A DNA stretch of 64,000 bases from Hyphomicrobium_A sp963722495 (GCA_963722495.1 CAVRND010000002.1:1-64000), one strand, 5' to 3'. Shown: positions 22,956 to 34,272, counted from the stretch's first letter. The notes: generated by a model not told the origin, from the sequence alone. Translations and numbers: made by a program.

Positions 22956-24699
22956 TCAGGCGCGCTGCGGACGCAGGGGGATCGTCACGTCTTCCGCCTC
23001 GACCGCTTCGGGGCCCGGGTCGTCGGGCGCGTGCGGCGGCGTGAAGATGCGCGCGTCGGCCGGCTCGGCTTTCTTGCCGCGGCTTGGGTTGGCCTTTGTC
23101 TCCGTGGGACGTGTCCGCTCCGCGGTCGCCGGTGCGAGCGGTTCGGCATGGCCCTTGACCGCAGGCTTGGCGGTGTTGGGGACCGAGCCTTGCTTCGCCG
23201 TCGCCTCCTTGCCTGCTTCGGCTTCCGGCATCTGCGGCTCGATGCGCTGCGCCACTTCCTTCGCCGGCACAGGCTTAGGCTCCGGTTTGATCTCAACGGT
23301 CCGCGCGGGGATCACCGGTGCCGGCTCCTCGTCCGGCTCGACATCGGGACGGGCCATGCCGAGCGCCACGAGCTCTTCCAGCTTGCTGGCCAGCACGTCG
23401 GCTTCGCTCTTCTCGACCGCCTCGACCGGCACCCGCCACTGGAACGCGTCGAGCGCGCCCGACACCGGCGACACCGGCATCCAGCGATCGGCGACGAAGC
23501 CGTCGGCGGTCCATGCCGGATCGCGCGGCGCATTGACGGCGCGCGCCAGCCATTCGCGCACGCGGCCCTTGTCGGCGAACTGCTCGCCTTCGATGCGCGC
23601 CATCAGCGTCGCCACGCGCTGCGTCATGCGCGAGGCAAGGAGCGGCTCCAGAGCCGCGCGCGCTTCGTCGAACTGGCGCGCCTCGATGGCGGCGGTCGCC
23701 ACGGCGATCGGGCCCTCGAGCGAGTTGGGGCTGAGCGCGGCCAACTGGCGGACGCGGTCGAGACGATCGCGCGGGCTGTCGCCGATGCGGGCGTAAGCGT
23801 AGGCGGCAGAGAGATCGGGATGCGGCGAACGGCTCCACGTGCGCTGCAGGATCTTGGTGGCACGCGGCGTGTTCCCGCGCGAGGCCAGCAGCCGGCCGGC
23901 GATGGCGGCGGCGGGAACGAGGTTGGGTGCGAGGCCATGCGCCTCGAGGGCAAGGTTCAAGCGCGCGCTCGGGATCGGCCTCCTCGGCGGCCTGCGCTTG
24001 CGCGGTCAGCAGCACGGCGCGGCGGCGATCGGCGGCTGGGCGTTCGATGTGCCCGTTCTTGCGGGCGACGGCGATGGTCTCCAGCGCGCCGGGCCAATCG
24101 CCCTCGCGGCACTGCAGGTCGAACAGGGCATCGACGGCCCAGGGAAGCTTCGGATTGAGCGCCACGGCGCGCTCGGCGAAGTGTCGTGCGGCTTCCGTCT
24201 CGCGCTCGCGCTGCGCCTCGAGGAACAGCCCGCGCAGGCCGAGCTGCTCGGTGTCGGGCGAACCCAGCATGGCTTCGAAAATGCGGCGCGCGGTCGTGCG
24301 GTCGCCCGTCAGCTGCGCCGCCTGGGCGCGCAGCAGATGCGTCAGCGGCTCGTTGGGCAGCGACTTGCGCGCCTGGATCGCGGCGCGCATGGCGGCCGCT
24401 TTGTCGCCGGCGCCGAGCGCGATCATGCCGCTCGACAAGGCGTCGATGCCGAGCTTCTGGCGGCGCTTGCTCAGCACGTTGCCGACGGCCGCCGGGCTGT
24501 ACCAGATGTTGCGCAGGATCGACCAGATGAGGAGCGCGATGGCGACCAGCGCGACCAGCAGGACGATGGCGCGAAACACGCTCGTCTCGATCTGGTAGCC
24601 CTGCCAATTGATGGCCAGATCGCCGGGGCGGTCGGCCAGCCAGGCAAGGCCGGCCGCGATGAGAGCGATGGCGATCAGGAATGCGATCAGACGCAACAT
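22956..24699 (-). CDS. hemY: HemY N-terminal domain protein (TPR membrane protein); one frameshift
   Basis: Two membrane helices at the front (LIAFLIAIALIAAGLAWLA and FRAIVLLVALVAIALLIW) frame the typical HemY start, NWQGYQIETS. Tetratricopeptide-like helices follow (LLRAQAAQLTGDRTTARRIF). At about 23970 the frame shifts; removing one base restores NLALEAHGLAPNLVPAAAIA and the rest through a Pro/Lys-rich tail ending at 22956. This is the alphaproteobacterial HemY-like protein of the haem cluster, distinct from the HemY protoporphyrinogen oxidase. The exact role is unclear. Confidence 0.85.
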
Positions 24700-24711
24700 G
24701 CCGGGGTGTCT

Positions 24712-26504
24712 CTACTCTGCAGCTTTGCCGTTGGCGTCGGCCGGCGCGGTGGCGAGCGATGCCTTGAGCTGGGTTTCGACGGAGGCGAGGGCGCGGTCGA
24801 CGGCGTCGCGCGCCTGCACCTTGGCGAGGAAGTCCTGTGCGGCATCCTGCGCCGGAGCGGGCAGTGTATTGCCCTCCTGCAGAACGTCGCCGAGGCGATC
24901 CTCGTTCAGCGCGGTCTCCATGCGCGACGACGACGGCCTCGATGCTCTTGTCGTCAGGGCTGTGGCTCGTCTTGCGCACGCGCACCACGGAGGAAGCGCC
25001 GGCGAGCAGGCGGTCGACGATCGAGGCGTCGGCGGGCTGCTCTTCGGCGTCGATGATCTTGAAGGCGACCGGCTTGAATTGCGCGCGCAGCTCGGTCGAC
25101 GTCGGAACACCATCGAGCGCGAACCGCTCGAGCGGCGCTAGGTCGACGTTGGCGCCGGCGACTTTGCGCGCCTGCTCCAGCTCGGGGGCGTAGGCGTTGC
25201 CGCGGTCGATGGCGCGCTTCAGGTTGGCGAGCTCCAGAGACAGCACGATGCGCTCGGCGGTGGTGCGGCGATCGCCCTCGCTCTTGATCACGCCCTGCAC
25301 GTCCTGCTGCAGCGCCGTCAGCTTGCCGTTGATCGGATTGACAGCCGAGGACACATCCTCGGGCTTGGCGAAGGTGGCGAGACGGGAGTCGAGATCGGCC
25401 TTGAGGCGCTTGATCTCCTCCTGCGTCGTCTTGAGGCTGGCCGCGGCGCGATCGCTGTCGGTCTTGAGGGCGGTCAGCCCGGACGACATCTCGGCGCTCT
25501 CGGCCTTCAGGGTGGAAAGCTCGCGGTCCATGCGCTGCGTGCCCGAGCGCGCCGCTTGGCCGGCCTCGGTGGCGGAGGAGAGCCGTAGGTCGATCTCTTG
25601 GGTGACGCTCTTGCGCAGCGCATCGAGCTGGTTGGCCATCGTCAGCTCGAGATCGGTGAGCTTGCCGCTGATGGCGGCGAGCTGCGGCAGGCGGCCGCTT
25701 TGCGGATCGCGCTCGGCGGCCGACGACATGAGCGACAGCTGCTCTTCCAGCTTGGCGACACGCGCCGGCGTCTGCGGTGTCGCCGGTTTCGGCGCCGAGC
25801 TTGTCCTTGACCGCATTGAGTCCTTCGTCGAGCTGGCCCTGCTTTTTCGCAATGCCGTCGATGTTGGCGTCGAGCTGCTCGAGCTTGCCGAGCTTGGTTT
25901 CGGCGGCCGCGAGGCGACTGGCGACGTCGGGCGGAATGGACCGCTGGTTGCGATTGGATTCGATCGCCGCCAGGCGTTGCTCCAGCGCGGTGACCTTATC
26001 GGGATTATCGGCTGTCTCGAAGCCCGAGCTGCTGGGCGAGCATGTCGGCGGCGAGCAACGCCACCAGGCCGCCGGCGATGCCAGCCGCAACGTGGGTGAA
26101 GAAACCGCCGTAGCCGCGCGGTGCCGGCCGCGCGGTCGGGGGCGCAGAGGCGGCGGCGTGCCGGCCGGCTTGGAGTCCTTCGCTGAAGGCGTCGGCCCGC
26201 CAACGGTGGGGCCGGGCTTCGATGCAGCTGCTCCGGTCCTGTTGGCGGCCGCCGCGGACGAGGTGGGCGCGCTGGCCGAGCTGGCGCTCGCCTGCGCCTT
26301 GGCGGATGCCTCAGCAACCTCCGGCTTGTCAAATTTCACGCCTTCGGACTTGCCGGGCTCGGCTTTGGCAGCTTCGGTCTTGGCGCCCGACGGAGGCGTC
26401 ACTTCGGTCGCCTTCAGGTCGAGCGTCGCATGCGGGCGGCTTGGCGTTTGAGCCGAGGCGGAACCCGCCGGTTTTTTATCGGGCTCGTTCTTGTTCGCAG
26501 TCAT
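24712..26504 (-). CDS. mitofilin-like (COG4223) inner-membrane protein; several frameshifts
   Basis: Start at 26504 with a disordered Lys/Ala/Pro-rich cytoplasmic part. A membrane segment follows (THVAAGIAGGLVALLAADML), then a long periplasmic coiled coil (VTALEQRLAAIESN, LTDLELTMANQLDALRKSV, EEIKRLKADLDSRLATF), and a C-terminal helical domain (ERFALDGVPTSTELRAQF, FLAKVQARDAVDRALASVE) that resembles the mitofilin C-terminus. Frame changes at about 26145, 26030, 25785 and 24925. Located between hemD and hemY as in most alphaproteobacteria. Probably shapes or scaffolds the inner membrane. Confidence 0.82.
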
Positions 26505-26588
26505 GTGTGCAATGTACCTCGCTGCGGACCTGATCTCGCTCAGGCCCTTGAAGGGCCCGATCTTTTAGCACGCGGGTCGGAAGCTAAC

Positions 26589-27328
26589 CTACACTCCTGA
26601 CCATAGCGTTGCTACTCGGGTAACGGCGGCCAGCATGGCCGCGGAATTCGGGCTTTCGGACACCTCAACTCGCCCCGGGCCGAGAGGTTCGACGGAGGCG
26701 GCCACGGCCGGCGAAAGGCACAGAAACACGAGCTTTCTGGCGGCCTCCCGCAGCCCGCCGGCGGTCAAGAAGGCGGGCAAAGATTGCCCCCGTTCGCGGC
26801 GACATCAAGATGACGGCGTCTATCGCGCCGGCGGCCAGAAGTGCCGCGGTGCGCGGCTCAAAGCCGCTAGCCGGAACGGCCCTGTAGGCGACGACTTCGC
26901 GCACCTTTATTCCCTGAGCCGCCGAGGGCGCCATGCAGGTCGAAGGCGACGTCCTCGCCGCGCACGTGGGCAAGGGTGCCGGGCAGCGAGCTGGATGTCT
27001 CGACGATGAGGGGCACGAGGTCGCTCGCCGTGCCGGGACCTTCGATGACATGAGCAAATCCGATCTCGCGGGCGAGCTGCGCCGTCCCGGGCCCGACGGC
27101 GATGAGCGGCAACTCGCGCGCGACCTCGATCGCGGCACTTTCGGCAAGAGCCCGCAGTCCGTTGCGGCTGGTGACGATCACCGCGGCCATGCCGTCGAGG
27201 GCAGTCGCGGCGATCGGCAGCTGCTCGATCTTCAGCAGCGGCTCGACCGTCACCTCATGGCCGAGCGCTTCGAGCTGCGCGCGTAGCGCAGCGGCATCGG
27301 GCTCTGGCCTGGTGATCAGCACATGCAT
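26589..27328 (-). CDS. hemD: uroporphyrinogen-III synthase; two frameshifts
   Basis: The ATG at 27328 overlaps the hemC stop. HemD marks read across three frames: VLITRPEPDA at the start, AVIVTSRNGLRAL, LIAVGPGTAQLA, HVRGEDVAFDLHGAL, then KVREVVAYRAVPA and AVILMSPRTGAIFARLL, then LTAGGLREAARKLVFLCLSP to the stop. The frame is restored by removing one base at about 26910 and one at about 26780. It cyclises hydroxymethylbilane to uroporphyrinogen III in haem synthesis. Total length about 245 residues is normal. Confidence 0.88.
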
Positions 27329-28259
27329 CAGGCGGTCGCGTGGAAAAAGTCGGGGCCGGCCGCCTGCAGCAATTCCGCCGCGACGGCTTCGCCGAGCCGC
27401 ATCGCTTCTTGGGCGCTGCCGGTACGCGTCGCCGCGTAAGCGTGCACGCCATTCGGCGTGAGAATCTCACCGCGCACGCGCAGCGTATTTCCGTTCAGCT
27501 CGGCAAGGCCCGCGATGGGCGTGCGGCACGAGCCTTCGAGCTGCGCCAGATACGCCCGCTCCGCGGTCGACGCAAAGTGCCGTCGCCGCGTCGTTGAGCG
27601 GCGCGATGAGCCGGGCCGTCGCTTCGTCGTCGGCGCGGATCTCGATGCCGATCGCGCCTTGCGCTACGGCGGGGAGCATCACGTCGGTCGCCATCGCTGC
27701 GGTGATGTGCTGCGACAGGCCGAGGCGGTTGAGGCCGGCGCAGGCGAGGAACGTCGCGTCAGCGACGCCCTCCTCGAGCTTACGCAGCCGCGTCTCGACG
27801 TTGCCGCGAAACCCGACGACGCGCAGGTCCGGCCGCGCCCGCAGCACCTGCGCCTGGCGCCGGGGCGACGACGTACCGATGACGGCGCCTTCGGGCAGTG
27901 CATCGAGCGCGGCGTACTTAAGGCTGACGAACGCATCGCGCGGATCCTCGCGCTCGAGGATGGCGGAGATGGCAAGGCCCTGCGGCAGAACCGCCGGCAT
28001 ATCCTTCATCGAATGCACGGCGAGATCGATGTCGCCGGCGAACAGAGCCTCCTCCAGCTCCTTGGTGAACAATCCCTTGCCGCCGGCCTCGATCAGCGGC
28101 CGGTCGGTGATCTTGTCGCCGCGTCGTCTTTATGATGACGAGCTCGCACTGCTCGGGCGCAAGCGCATGCGCGGCGGCGAGCCGGGCGGCCACCTGGCGC
28201 GCCTGCGCCAGCGCCAAAGGAGAGCCGCGCGTGCCGATGCGGATCTTCGCTGCTTGCAA
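27328..28259 (-). CDS. hemC: hydroxymethylbilane synthase (porphobilinogen deaminase); two frameshifts
   Basis: Begins with RIGTRGSPLALAQARQVA, the family N-terminus. After a one-base excess at about 28105, GKGLFTKELEEAL, IDLAVHSMKDMPA, VIGTSSPRRQAQV and RGNVETRLRKLEEG follow, and CAGLNRLG. After another at about 27585, AERAYLAQLEGSCRTPIAG carries the Cys that holds the dipyrromethane cofactor. It joins four porphobilinogens into hydroxymethylbilane. The stop overlaps hemD, so they are co-translated. It is divergent from tsaD. Confidence 0.9.
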
Positions 28260-28368
28260 GCTGTTCTCTCCGGGTGCTAGGCGACAGGCCAGGATGCCGG
28301 CCTCGATGCGGCGCCATTAATGCCCGCGCCGGCCTTTGAACGCAAACGCGGTATCGCCAGCACAACCC

Positions 28369-29472
28369 ATGGCAAATACAGAGCAAACTGGCGGCCGGCC
28401 AAGCTTGGTGCTCGGCTTGGAGACGAGCTGCGACGAGACGGCTGCCGCGGTCGTCCTGCGCGAGCCGGACGGCTCGGGGCGCATCCTTTCCAACGTCGTG
28501 CGCTCACAATGGGAGAGCCACCGGCCGTTCGGCGGCGTGGTGCCGGAGATCGCCGCCCGGGCGCACGTCGAATGCCTCGATGTCCTCATACGGGAGGCGA
28601 TGCGCGAGGCGGACGCGAGCTTCGATGATCTCGCCGCCGTCGCCGCGACATCGGGCCCGGGTCTGATCGGCGGGCTGATCGTCGGTGCCATCACCGGCAA
28701 GGCGATCGCGCTGGCGCGCGGCCTGCCGTTCATCGCCGTGCATCACCTCGAGGCGCATGCGCTCACGGTGGGCCTCACCGAAGGCATCGCGCCACCGTAT
28801 TTGCTGCTGCTCGTTTCTGGAGGGCATACGCAACTCTTGATCGTGCGCGGCGTCGGCCAATACGAGCGGCTCGGCACGACCATCGACGACGCGCTGGGCG
28901 AGGCCTTCGACAAGACAGCAAAGCTGCTTGGGCTCGGTCTCCCCGGCGGACCGGCGGTGGAGGAGATCGCGCGCCGCGGAAACGCGCGCCGCTTCGACTT
29001 GCCACGGCCGATGCTCGGACGCGAGGAGCCGCACTTCTCCTTCGCCGGACTGAAGACGGCTGTGCGGCGCACGGCGGAGAAGCTGAGCCCGCTCAAGGAC
29101 CAGGATGTCGCCGACATTGCAGCTTCGTTCGAGGCGGCCATCGCCGATGTCGTTGCCGATCGTTGCGCGCGGGGCATGGATCTGGCCGTAGCGCGCCTTG
29201 GACGACTGGCGCCGCTGCGCTTCGTGGTCGCCGGCGGCGTGGCCGCCAACCAGCGGCTGCGGTCAACTCTTTTCGAGCTGGCGCAATCGCGCGGCTTTTC
29301 TTTTCACGTTCCGCCGGTCGCGCTGTGCGGCGACAACGCGGCGATGATCGCCTGGACTGGGGCCGAGCGCTTGGCACAGGGAATGATCGACCCGCTCGAT
29401 GCGCCGGTGCATCCGCGCTGGCCCCTCGACCGCGACGCGGCGCCGGCCATCGGCGCGGGTGTGAAGGCATAA
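28369..29472 (+). CDS. tsaD: tRNA N6-adenosine threonylcarbamoyltransferase
   Basis: ATG at 28369 is chosen over a TTG at 28336. The ASKHA/Kae1 marks are all present: LGLETSCDETAAAVV, SQWESHRPFGGVVPEIAARAH-type segment with the start of the metal site, VHHLEAHAL (HxExH), LLLVSGGHTQLL, LGEAFDKTAKLLGLG, FSFAGLKTAVR and VAGGVAANQRLR. It transfers the threonylcarbamoyl group to A37 of ANN-reading tRNAs, working with TsaB, TsaE and TsaC. Full length, uninterrupted. Confidence 0.97.
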   Translation: MANTEQTGGRPSLVLGLETSCDETAAAVVLREPDGSGRILSNVVRSQWESHRPFGGVVPEIAARAHVECLDVLIREAMREADASFDDLAAVAATSGPGLIGGLIVGAITGKAIALARGLPFIAVHHLEAHALTVGLTEGIAPPYLLLLVSGGHTQLLIVRGVGQYERLGTTIDDALGEAFDKTAKLLGLGLPGGPAVEEIARRGNARRFDLPRPMLGREEPHFSFAGLKTAVRRTAEKLSPLKDQDVADIAASFEAAIADVVADRCARGMDLAVARLGRLAPLRFVVAGGVAANQRLRSTLFELAQSRGFSFHVPPVALCGDNAAMIAWTGAERLAQGMIDPLDAPVHPRWPLDRDAAPAIGAGVKA

Positions 29473-29517
29473 TGCCGTGCTAGACATGTTCGGACCGATC
29501 AGCGGCGGGGAACACGC

Positions 29518-30513
29518 GTGAACATCGACAGCGTCGGCATCGTCGGAGGCGGCGCTTGGGGGACGGCGCTGGCGCAGGCCATGCGTCGCGCGGGCCGCGA
29601 TGTCGTGCTGTGGGCGCGCGAAGCAGATATCGTCGGCTCGATCAACGAGCGGCACGTCAACGAGACGTTCCTCCCCGGCGTGACGCTTGATGAGGATATC
29701 CGCGCCACCGGCAAACTGGCCGACGTCGCGACGTGCGATGCGCTGCTGCTGGTCGCGCCGGCGCAGCATGTGCGGGGCGTAGCCAAGGCGCTGCGTCCGT
29801 CGTTGCCCAAGGCGGTGCCCGTCGTCATTTGTGCCAAGGGCATCGAGCAGGCGTCCGGCCAGATGATGGGCGATGTCATCGCCGCCGAACTCCCCGACGC
29901 GACGCTTGCCGCCCTGTCGGGCCCGAGCTTTGCCGCCGACGTGGCGCGGGGGATGCCGACCGCGCTGACCATCGCCTGCGCCGATGAAGGTGTGGGCCGC
30001 GTGCTCGCCGAGCGCTTGGGTGGCCCCATGTTTCGGCTTTACTGGACGAGCGACCTCGTCGGCGTCGAGCTGGGCGGCGCCCTGAAGAACGTGTTGGCCA
30101 TCGCTGCCGGCATCGTGGACGGACAAGGGCTCGGCGCCAGCGCACACGCGGCGCTGGTGACACGTGGCTTCGCCGAGATGCGGCGCTTCGGCAAAGCGCT
30201 CGGCGCGCGTCCCGAGACGCTGATCGGGCTGTCGGGCCTCGGCGATCTCATTCTGACGTGCGGGAGCCCACAGTCGCGCAACATGTCGTTGGGCCGCGCG
30301 CTGGGTCGCGGCGAGTCGCTTTCGCAGGCATTGGCGGGCAAGTTGGCGGTGACCGAGGGCGTCTATACGGCCACGGCCGTGTGCCGCATCGCCGAGGAGA
30401 AGGGCATCGATATGCCGATCAGCACTGCGGTGTGCGACGTCGTCGATGGCCGGATCGGTGTGAAGGAGGCCATCGAGCAACTGATGCAGCGACCGCTGAA
30501 GGCCGAGGACTGA
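29518..30513 (+). CDS. gpsA: glycerol-3-phosphate dehydrogenase [NAD(P)+]
   Basis: The GTG start at 29518 lies 45 bases after tsaD. The NAD-binding loop GGGAWGTALAQA is near residue 10; LSGPSFAADVARGMPT and the catalytic Lys region ELGGALKNVLAIAAGI follow, then LSGLGDLILTC and SRNMSLGRALGRG. It makes sn-glycerol-3-phosphate from dihydroxyacetone phosphate for phospholipids. 331 residues, intact. Confidence 0.97.
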   Translation: MNIDSVGIVGGGAWGTALAQAMRRAGRDVVLWAREADIVGSINERHVNETFLPGVTLDEDIRATGKLADVATCDALLLVAPAQHVRGVAKALRPSLPKAVPVVICAKGIEQASGQMMGDVIAAELPDATLAALSGPSFAADVARGMPTALTIACADEGVGRVLAERLGGPMFRLYWTSDLVGVELGGALKNVLAIAAGIVDGQGLGASAHAALVTRGFAEMRRFGKALGARPETLIGLSGLGDLILTCGSPQSRNMSLGRALGRGESLSQALAGKLAVTEGVYTATAVCRIAEEKGIDMPISTAVCDVVDGRIGVKEAIEQLMQRPLKAED

Positions 30514-30592
30514 GCGCCTCCTCGTTCCCGTCGTCGTCTTCGCTTGACACGTCCGCCATGGTGCGCGACGCCCAGTTGATCAATTCAACGGG

Positions 30593-31051
30593 ATGCACGC
30601 GATGCCTGCCTATTGGCTGATGAAGTCAGAGCCCGATGCATTCTCCTGGGATGACCTCGTCGCCAAGGGCGCCAAGGGCGAACCCTGGTCGGGTGTGCGC
30701 AATTTCACCGCTCGCAACAATATGAAGGACATGCAGCTTGGAGACCTCGTCTTCTTCTACCATTCCAACATCGGCAAGGAGGTCGTTGGGATTTGCGAGG
30801 TGATTGCGCTCGCACATCCCGACCCATCCGACGACACCGGCAAATGGAAGTGCGTTGACGTGCGGGCGGTCGAGCCTATGCCCAAGCCCGTCACGCTCGC
30901 CGATGCGAAGGAGAACCCCAAGCTGGCTAAAATGGCGCTGGTGAATTCGTTCCGCCTGTCGGTGCAGCCGGTGACCGCAGCGGAGTGGGCTGAGGTTTGC
31001 CGCATGGGCGGGCTCTCCGATGCAGCCAAGAAGGCGGCCAAAAAGAAGTGA
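30593..31051 (+). CDS. EVE domain protein
   Basis: A complete PUA-like EVE domain of about 150 residues: YWLMKSEPDAFSWDDL at the front, WSGVRNFTARNNMKDMQLGD, LVFFYHSN, GICEVIALAHPDP and KWKCVDVRAVEP. Members bind modified bases in DNA or RNA. The gene is next to gpsA and its stop overlaps the following methyltransferase (GTGA). A second Met nine bases in is an alternative start. Usually found in this core context in Rhizobiales. Confidence 0.92.
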   Translation: MHAMPAYWLMKSEPDAFSWDDLVAKGAKGEPWSGVRNFTARNNMKDMQLGDLVFFYHSNIGKEVVGICEVIALAHPDPSDDTGKWKCVDVRAVEPMPKPVTLADAKENPKLAKMALVNSFRLSVQPVTAAEWAEVCRMGGLSDAAKKAAKKK

Positions 31052-31728
31052 TCGCACAGCCCCCGCTGCTCAATCCTGATGTGCGCAGCTCCGCCGAAGC
31101 TTTCATCACCGCCAACACGCGCGCGCTCGCCCCGCCGCTGGTGCCGGAAATCCTGCTGCATCTGGCCGAAGAGTCGCTGCCGATCTGGCAAAAGACGGAA
31201 GAAGAGCTCGGCGAGATGAACGTGCCGCCACCCTACTGGGCGTTTGCCTGGGCGGGCGGCCAGGCACTTGCGCGGTATATTCTCGACAATCCCGGGCTGC
31301 TCTCCGGAAAGCGCGTCGTCGATCTCGGCTGCGGCTCGGGGCTGACGGCAATCGCGGCGATGCAGGCCGGCGCCGCCAGCGTGCTCGCCGCGGACATCGA
31401 CCGCATGGCGCTCGCCGCCGTACGCCTCAACGCGGCGCTGAACGGCGTCGATGTCGCGACGACCGCCGATGATCTCTTGGCCAGGCCGCCCGAGCCATTC
31501 GACGTCGTGCTGGTCGGCGACCTCTTTTACGAGCGCGCGCTGGCCGATCTCGTCTCTCGCTACATCGATCAGGCGGCCGCGCAGGGCGCCCTCGTGCTGA
31601 TCGGCGATCCGCAACGCAACTATTTCCCCAAGGGTCGCTTTATCTCCGCCGCCCAGTACCGCGTGCCGGTGACGCGCGAGCTCGAGGACGCCGAGATCAA
31701 GCTGACGGCCGTTTGGCGCCTCGGTTAG
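31048..31728 (+). CDS. class I SAM-dependent methyltransferase (COG3897, ETFB-lysine methyltransferase-like)
   Basis: The GTG at 31048 overlaps the EVE gene stop by four bases. PPPYWAFAWAGGQALARY precedes motif I, VVDLGCGSGLTAIAA, followed by LAADIDRMALAA and FDVVLVGDLFYERAL. This is the protein-lysine methyltransferase group related to mitochondrial ETFBKMT. Substrates in bacteria are probably the electron transfer flavoprotein or ribosomal proteins. 226 residues, intact. Confidence 0.88.
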   Translation: MIAQPPLLNPDVRSSAEAFITANTRALAPPLVPEILLHLAEESLPIWQKTEEELGEMNVPPPYWAFAWAGGQALARYILDNPGLLSGKRVVDLGCGSGLTAIAAMQAGAASVLAADIDRMALAAVRLNAALNGVDVATTADDLLARPPEPFDVVLVGDLFYERALADLVSRYIDQAAAQGALVLIGDPQRNYFPKGRFISAAQYRVPVTRELEDAEIKLTAVWRLG

Positions 31729-31801
31729 CACCGGAGCCGCGGACGCCGCGCCGCGCATCTGCTAGTCTCCGCGCCCTCCACATCGGCAAGGGGGCAGAAC
31801 C

Positions 31802-32221
31802 ATGCAACTCGTCGGTATGAACGCATACGCCATCGTGTTGGCAGCCATCGTGAGCTTCATGTTCGGGTGGTTGTGGTACGGCGTCTTGTTTTCCGACGCT
31901 TGGCTCGAAGCGTGCGGAAAGTCTCGCGAGGAGATGAAGGGCGACACGCCGAGCCCCACTCCGTTCATCATCAGCTTCGTCGGGCTGGTGGTTATGGCCT
32001 GCGTCTTGGCGGGCGTCCTGCGCCACCTCGGCGCCGATCAAGTCACACTTCGCAGTGGCATCATTACCGGCGTCTTCATGTGGTTGGGTTTCGTCATCAC
32101 CACGATGGGCGTCAACAATGCCTTCCGGGGGGCCAAACCCTCGCTAACCCTTATTGACGGAGGGCATTGGCTGGGTGTCCTCATCCTGCAAGGCGCCGTC
32201 ATCGGCTGGTTCGGCGTCTGA
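31802..32221 (+). CDS. DUF1761 membrane protein
   Basis: 139 residues with four membrane segments. The start carries the family mark NAYAIVLAAIVSFMFGWLWY; later come FIISFVGLVVMACVLAGVL, IITGVFMWLGFVITT and HWLGVLILQGAVIGWFG. No enzymatic motif. The family has no settled function. It stands alone between the methyltransferase and acs. Confidence 0.85.
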   Translation: MQLVGMNAYAIVLAAIVSFMFGWLWYGVLFSDAWLEACGKSREEMKGDTPSPTPFIISFVGLVVMACVLAGVLRHLGADQVTLRSGIITGVFMWLGFVITTMGVNNAFRGAKPSLTLIDGGHWLGVLILQGAVIGWFGV

Positions 32222-32318
32222 CGCCGCTCAGGCCGGCATCCGCCCAAGAGCCAAATTGCCGTTGCCGACGCGGGCGCCCATAATGGCGCCAACAACGAAT
32301 AATCGTGGGAGAACGCCG

Positions 32319-34272
32319 ATGTCGGGGAAGCTGCATCCGGTACCGGGTGGCGAGTGGTCGAGCCGCGCGTGGATCGACGATAAGGGCTATCACGCGCTCT
32401 ACGACAGGTCGGTCGCCGACCCCGAGGGTTTCTGGAGCGAGATCGGGCGCCGGATCGACTGGATCAAGCCGTACTCGAAGGTGAAGAACACCTCGTTCGG
32501 TCCGGGCGACGTCTCGATCAAGTGGTTCGAGGACGGCACGCTCAACGTCGCCGCCAACTGCATCGACCGCCATCTGGCGACGCGCGGCGACCAGGTTGCC
32601 ATCATTTGGGAAGGCGACGACCCGACCCAGGAAGAGCAGATCACCTATCGCCAGCTGCATGAGCGTGTCTGCAAGTTCGCCAACGTTCTGAAGGCGCATG
32701 GCGTCAAGAAGGGCGACCGCGTCACCATCTACCTGCCGATGATCCCTGAGGCGGCCTACGCCATGCTCGCCTGCGCGCGCATCGGCGCCATTCACTCGGT
32801 GGTGTTCGGCGGCTTCTCGCCGGAGAGCCTTGCGGGCCGCATCGAGGACGCCAGTTCCAAATTCATCATCACCTCCGACGAGGGCATGCGCGGCGGCAAA
32901 TTCATTCCGCTGAAGAAGAACACCGACGAGGCCCTGCAACGGGTGGCGAAGGGCGACGAAAAGGTGCTGGTTGTGCGCCGAACCGGCCGCCCCGTGCCGT
33001 GGTATGCGCGCCGCGATCTCTGGCTGCACGAGGAGCTGGAGAAGGTCTCGGCCGATTGCCCGCCGGTCGAGATGAATGCCGAGGACGCCCTGTTCATCCT
33101 CTACACGTCGGGCTCGACCGGCAGCCCTAAGGGTGTGCTGCACACCTCGGGCGGCTACCTGGTCTATGCCGCGCTGACGCACCAGTACGTGTTCGACTAT
33201 CACGACGGCGATATCTACTGGTGCACCGCCGACGTCGGCTGGGTGACGGGCCACAGCTACATCCTCTACGGGCCGCTCGCCAACGGCGCGACGACGCTGA
33301 TGTTCGAAGGCGTGCCGAACTACCCGACCATGGCGCGCTTCTGGAACGTCATCGACAAGTGGAAGGTCAACATCTTCTACACGGCGCCGACGGCGATCCG
33401 CGCGCTGATGGGCGCCGGCGACGACTTCGTCAAAAGCAGCGATCGCTCCTCGCTGCGTCTGCTCGGCAGCGTCGGCGAGCCGATCAATCCGGAAGCCTGG
33501 GAGTGGTACTATCGCGTCGTCGGCGAAGATCGCTGCCCCATCGTCGACACGTGGTGGCAGACGGAGACGGGCGGCATCCTCATCTCGCCGCTGCCGGGCG
33601 CGACCGCCCTGAAGGCCGGGTCGGCCACGCTGCCGTTCTTCGGCGTGCAACCGGCGCTGGTCGACGACAAAGGCCAGCAACTCGATGGCGAGGCGGCCGG
33701 CAATCTCGTCATTCTCGACAGCTGGCCCGGCCAGGCGCGCACCATCTACGGCGATCACGAGCGCTTCGTGCAGACGTATTTCTCGACCTATCCCGGCACC
33801 TATTTCACCGGTGACGGCTGCCGCCGCGACGAGGACGGCTACTACTGGATCACCGGGCGCGTCGACGACGTGATCAACGTGTCGGGGCACCGGCTCGGCA
33901 CGGCGGAGGTCGAGAGTGCGCTCGTCTCGCACCCGAAGGTCGCCGAGGCGGCGGTCGTCGGCTACCCGCACAACCTCAAGGGCCAAGGCATCTACTGCTA
34001 TGTCACGCTGATCTCGGGCGAGACGTGGAGCGACGACCTGGTCAAGGAACTCACCGGCGCACGTCAGGAAGGAGATCGGGCCGATCGCCTCGCCGGACCT
34101 CATTCAGTTCGCGCCGGGGCTGCCCAAGACCCGCTCAGGCAAGATCATGCGCCGCATCCTGCGCAAGATCGCCGAGGACGAGTTCTCCAATCTGGGCGAC
34201 ATCTCGACCCTCGCCGACCCGGCTGTGGTGCAGGATCTGATCGACAACCGCCAAAATCGCCGGGTAAGCTAG
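32319..34272 (+). CDS. acs: acetyl-CoA synthetase; one late frameshift
   Basis: ATG at 32319 with GGGAG upstream. The ANL-family marks are clear: SVVFGGFSPESLAGRI, the P-loop-like YTSGSTGSPKGVLHTSGG, WCTADVGWVTGHSYI, DTWWQTETGG, TGDGCRRDEDGYYWITGRVDD and VSGHRLGTAE. A one-base excess at about 34065 breaks the frame; the C-terminal subdomain continues as VRKEIGPIASPD and LPKTRSGKIMRRIL, with the catalytic Lys that is acetylated in this family. The stop is at 34270. It converts acetate, ATP and CoA to acetyl-CoA. Near-complete length, about 650 residues. Confidence 0.94.

Noticed and set aside
23839..25056. Long plus-strand frames opposite hemY and mitofilin
   Set aside because: They are mirror images of the real GC-rich genes; their proteins are rich in Arg, Gly and Ala without any family signature.
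32199..34103. 634-codon minus-strand frame opposite acs
   Set aside because: Shadow of the acs gene; no start site and no recognisable domain.
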